From an uncultured Isosphaeraceae bacterium (GTDB taxonomy: Bacteria > Planctomycetota > Planctomycetia > Isosphaerales > Isosphaeraceae): DNA of 12,127 bases. This document shows, one piece after another, positions 11,901 through 12,127 of the stretch. Position numbers and translations under genes: made by a program. Numbering within the stretch: position 1 is the first letter of the stretch; the number at the start of each line of letters is the position of its first letter. The notes under the pieces were generated by a model, which was not told the origin of the DNA, did no database searches, and worked only from the letters and a program-made list of their open reading frames with translations. Where the stretch lies: contig CALCIC010000080.1 of the NCBI GenBank assembly GCA_937907405.1, positions 1 through 12,127 of the forward strand. The letters run 5' to 3'.

Positions 11901-12127
11901 ACGAGCCTCGACCGCAACCACAACGCCGGTGCCGCGACCGGTCCGCTGTCCCACATCGGCGCGGCCGTCCCCGCGGCCGACCCGGGGTTCGAGGACGCGA
12001 TCGTCGCGCCGGGCTCGTACGTCGTCAATTCGGGAGGCGTCGTCGCGGGCTCGTCCTGGACGTTCGCCGGCACGTCGGGCGTCTCCGCGAACGGCTCCGC
12101 CTTCACGTCCGGCAACCCGAACGCCCC
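8928..12127 (+). CDS. RHS/YD-repeat protein, 5' end abnormal, 3' end beyond window
   Basis: One uninterrupted frame runs from the stop at 8832-8834 to the right edge, with more than 1,060 codons of RHS protein. RHS proteins form large beta-shells with YD repeats and are secreted or surface-exposed, often carrying variable C-terminal effectors. The N-terminal part, NAFSGAVNIDPSALYSDGFG then KAWGLTTDWTS, is the usual beginning of planctomycete-type RHS domains. A CSCGG signature lies at 9798-9812. YD repeats include YRYDDAGRLIM (about 10038), YDSRGRTSRIVDAVGTITSY and YKYDSLGRLS (about 11130-11215), YAYDWRNRLVAV (about 11388), YAYDDQGRVYDQKTYS (about 11586) and YDHRGYLIASRQPGG (about 11691). From about 11976 a Gly/Ser-rich domain begins. 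There is no ATG, GTG or TTG between 8835 and GTG 8928, and no signal peptide, although coding-like sequence starts near 8871. The gene seems to have lost its 5' end. Confidence 0.85.
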   Translation, partial: MNIDPSALYSDGFGKAWGLTTDWTSVSAYSAGGSLGKGFVNLFQPTVHTTPDGVMIVSSATDVDWFDSDGTGGYVPKFFGQDTLVVAGSGGTSEYVLTDAQGNVARFYGPGASASLTGKFKSFTDPFGNQVTTTYNGAGQLTDEERTDGAVTETYEFTYLPSGVNAGLMSEATLKRSNVLVRSVDFTYYDGTAIGGNAGDLQLETIKDGSGAPIDASYFRYYTTDGGTGYADGMKYVFHEEAYARLTAAGAALGFNPLTASDATIAPYADSYYEYDSDHRVTRTDVQGAGCSCGGSSGAGTYTYAYASSPFTGIADGDFNVWRSKTVETLPDGNQNVYYFNFAGEPILKAFYDVNDDADPSLAGKVWATSYRYDDAGRLIMTAQPSAVAIADFTQLTAAEANSDLVGFNASAGSYQYLAASTGVVNLYEYAAATTGGDVAGYLKADWIKNGYGGTAIQLDGFTYASHADANGATVHPLASSTVYGETDGTGARTTSYAYTWYGATNQVYSISVSLPVVGSSQNGPGSADVETTWYDSYGRPTWFKDADGFITYTGRDVGTGAVVETIVDVDTTRTGLVDLPAGLATPVGGGLHLISTYQVDGLGRTTREIDPTDRVTYWVYDDPAHEVRAYRGWNATTGTTTGPIEVVRYDPGRAFFETFTMAATPDKTGAAGSYVPTGVEAVSNLRSLSRTLYDKGGRVIEVDDYFDLDGMTYSATTPKLGTAGVNYYAATYGYDSRGRTSRIVDAVGTITSYKYDSLGRLSTTSVGTSDPYDGNPDSNMKVVAAYQYDGGGAVGDGNLTTSTAYPDGESTANDRVTRYAYDWRNRLVAVKGGVQSTEGTDVQRPLTYYELDNLGEVASVSLYDGDGVAVSSSKPAEGSRRAYTEYAYDDQGRVYDQKTYSIDQATGAKTSTNYLSTSNYYDHRGYLIASRQPGGLASKAQYDGAGRIVDSASTDGAGGTTWAAAGSLAGDHVLTETRTQYNKAGDPILVTSLDRNHNAGAATGPLSHIGAAVPAADPGFEDAIVAPGSYVVNSGGVVAGSSWTFAGTSGVSANGSAFTSGNPNA

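Overview
The window looks like accessory DNA from a GC-rich bacterium. The very large secreted-type RHS/YD-repeat protein with a CSCGG signature, the GC-rich palindromic repeats, the NadS-like and HigBA-like toxin-antitoxin modules and the codon use all suggest a planctomycete (Isosphaeraceae-like). This assignment is inferred from style, not from a marker gene.

Left half (1-6114, minus strand): the interference genes of a type I-C CRISPR-Cas system. Read in the direction of transcription these are cas3 (6114-3790), a non-canonical gap of about 820 bp, then the tightly overlapping genes cas5c (2967-2311), cas8c (2314-524) and cas7c (531 to beyond position 1). cas8c contains a strong internal Shine-Dalgarno sequence and a GTG start that would yield the small subunit Cas11c. 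cas4, cas1, cas2 and the CRISPR array, if present, lie beyond the left edge; there is no array in the window.

The cas3-cas5c gap (2968-3789) is the most interesting part. On the plus strand, antisense to the cas genes, lies one solitary repeat with full type I-C architecture (3661-3693). It is followed by a guide-like sequence of about 33 nt and a very stable UUCG hairpin. The first 17 nt of the guide match 14 of 17 positions of a site 27-43 nt upstream of a small minus-strand gene (77 aa, 3530-3297). The site has a TTC PAM directly next to it, and two of the three mismatches fall at guide positions 6 and 12, which type I effector complexes leave unpaired. This is the layout expected of a CreA-like crRNA analogue that directs Cascade to repress a neighbouring gene, as in CreTA guards of CRISPR-Cas. 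I propose it as a type I-C CreTA-like module built into the cas locus. A decayed second copy of the RNA unit and a REP-like hairpin sit on the other side of the small gene, and cas5-cas8-cas7 has its own sigma70-like promoter inside the gap.

Middle (6145-8243): two toxin-antitoxin modules facing each other. The plus-strand RelE/NadS-like pair (6606-7331) carries a frameshift in each gene and looks decayed. The minus-strand HigB/HigA-like pair (8191-7467) is intact and has a near-consensus promoter (TTGACG, 17 nt, TATATT) whose -10 lies in a perfect 12-bp palindrome, a likely autoregulatory operator.

Right (8244-12127): about 600 bp without a convincing gene, holding a terminator-like hairpin and a 109-bp element with 20-bp inverted repeats (MITE-like). 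It is followed by a long plus-strand RHS/YD-repeat gene with no normal start codon that runs off the right edge, entering a Gly/Ser-rich lectin-like insert at its end.
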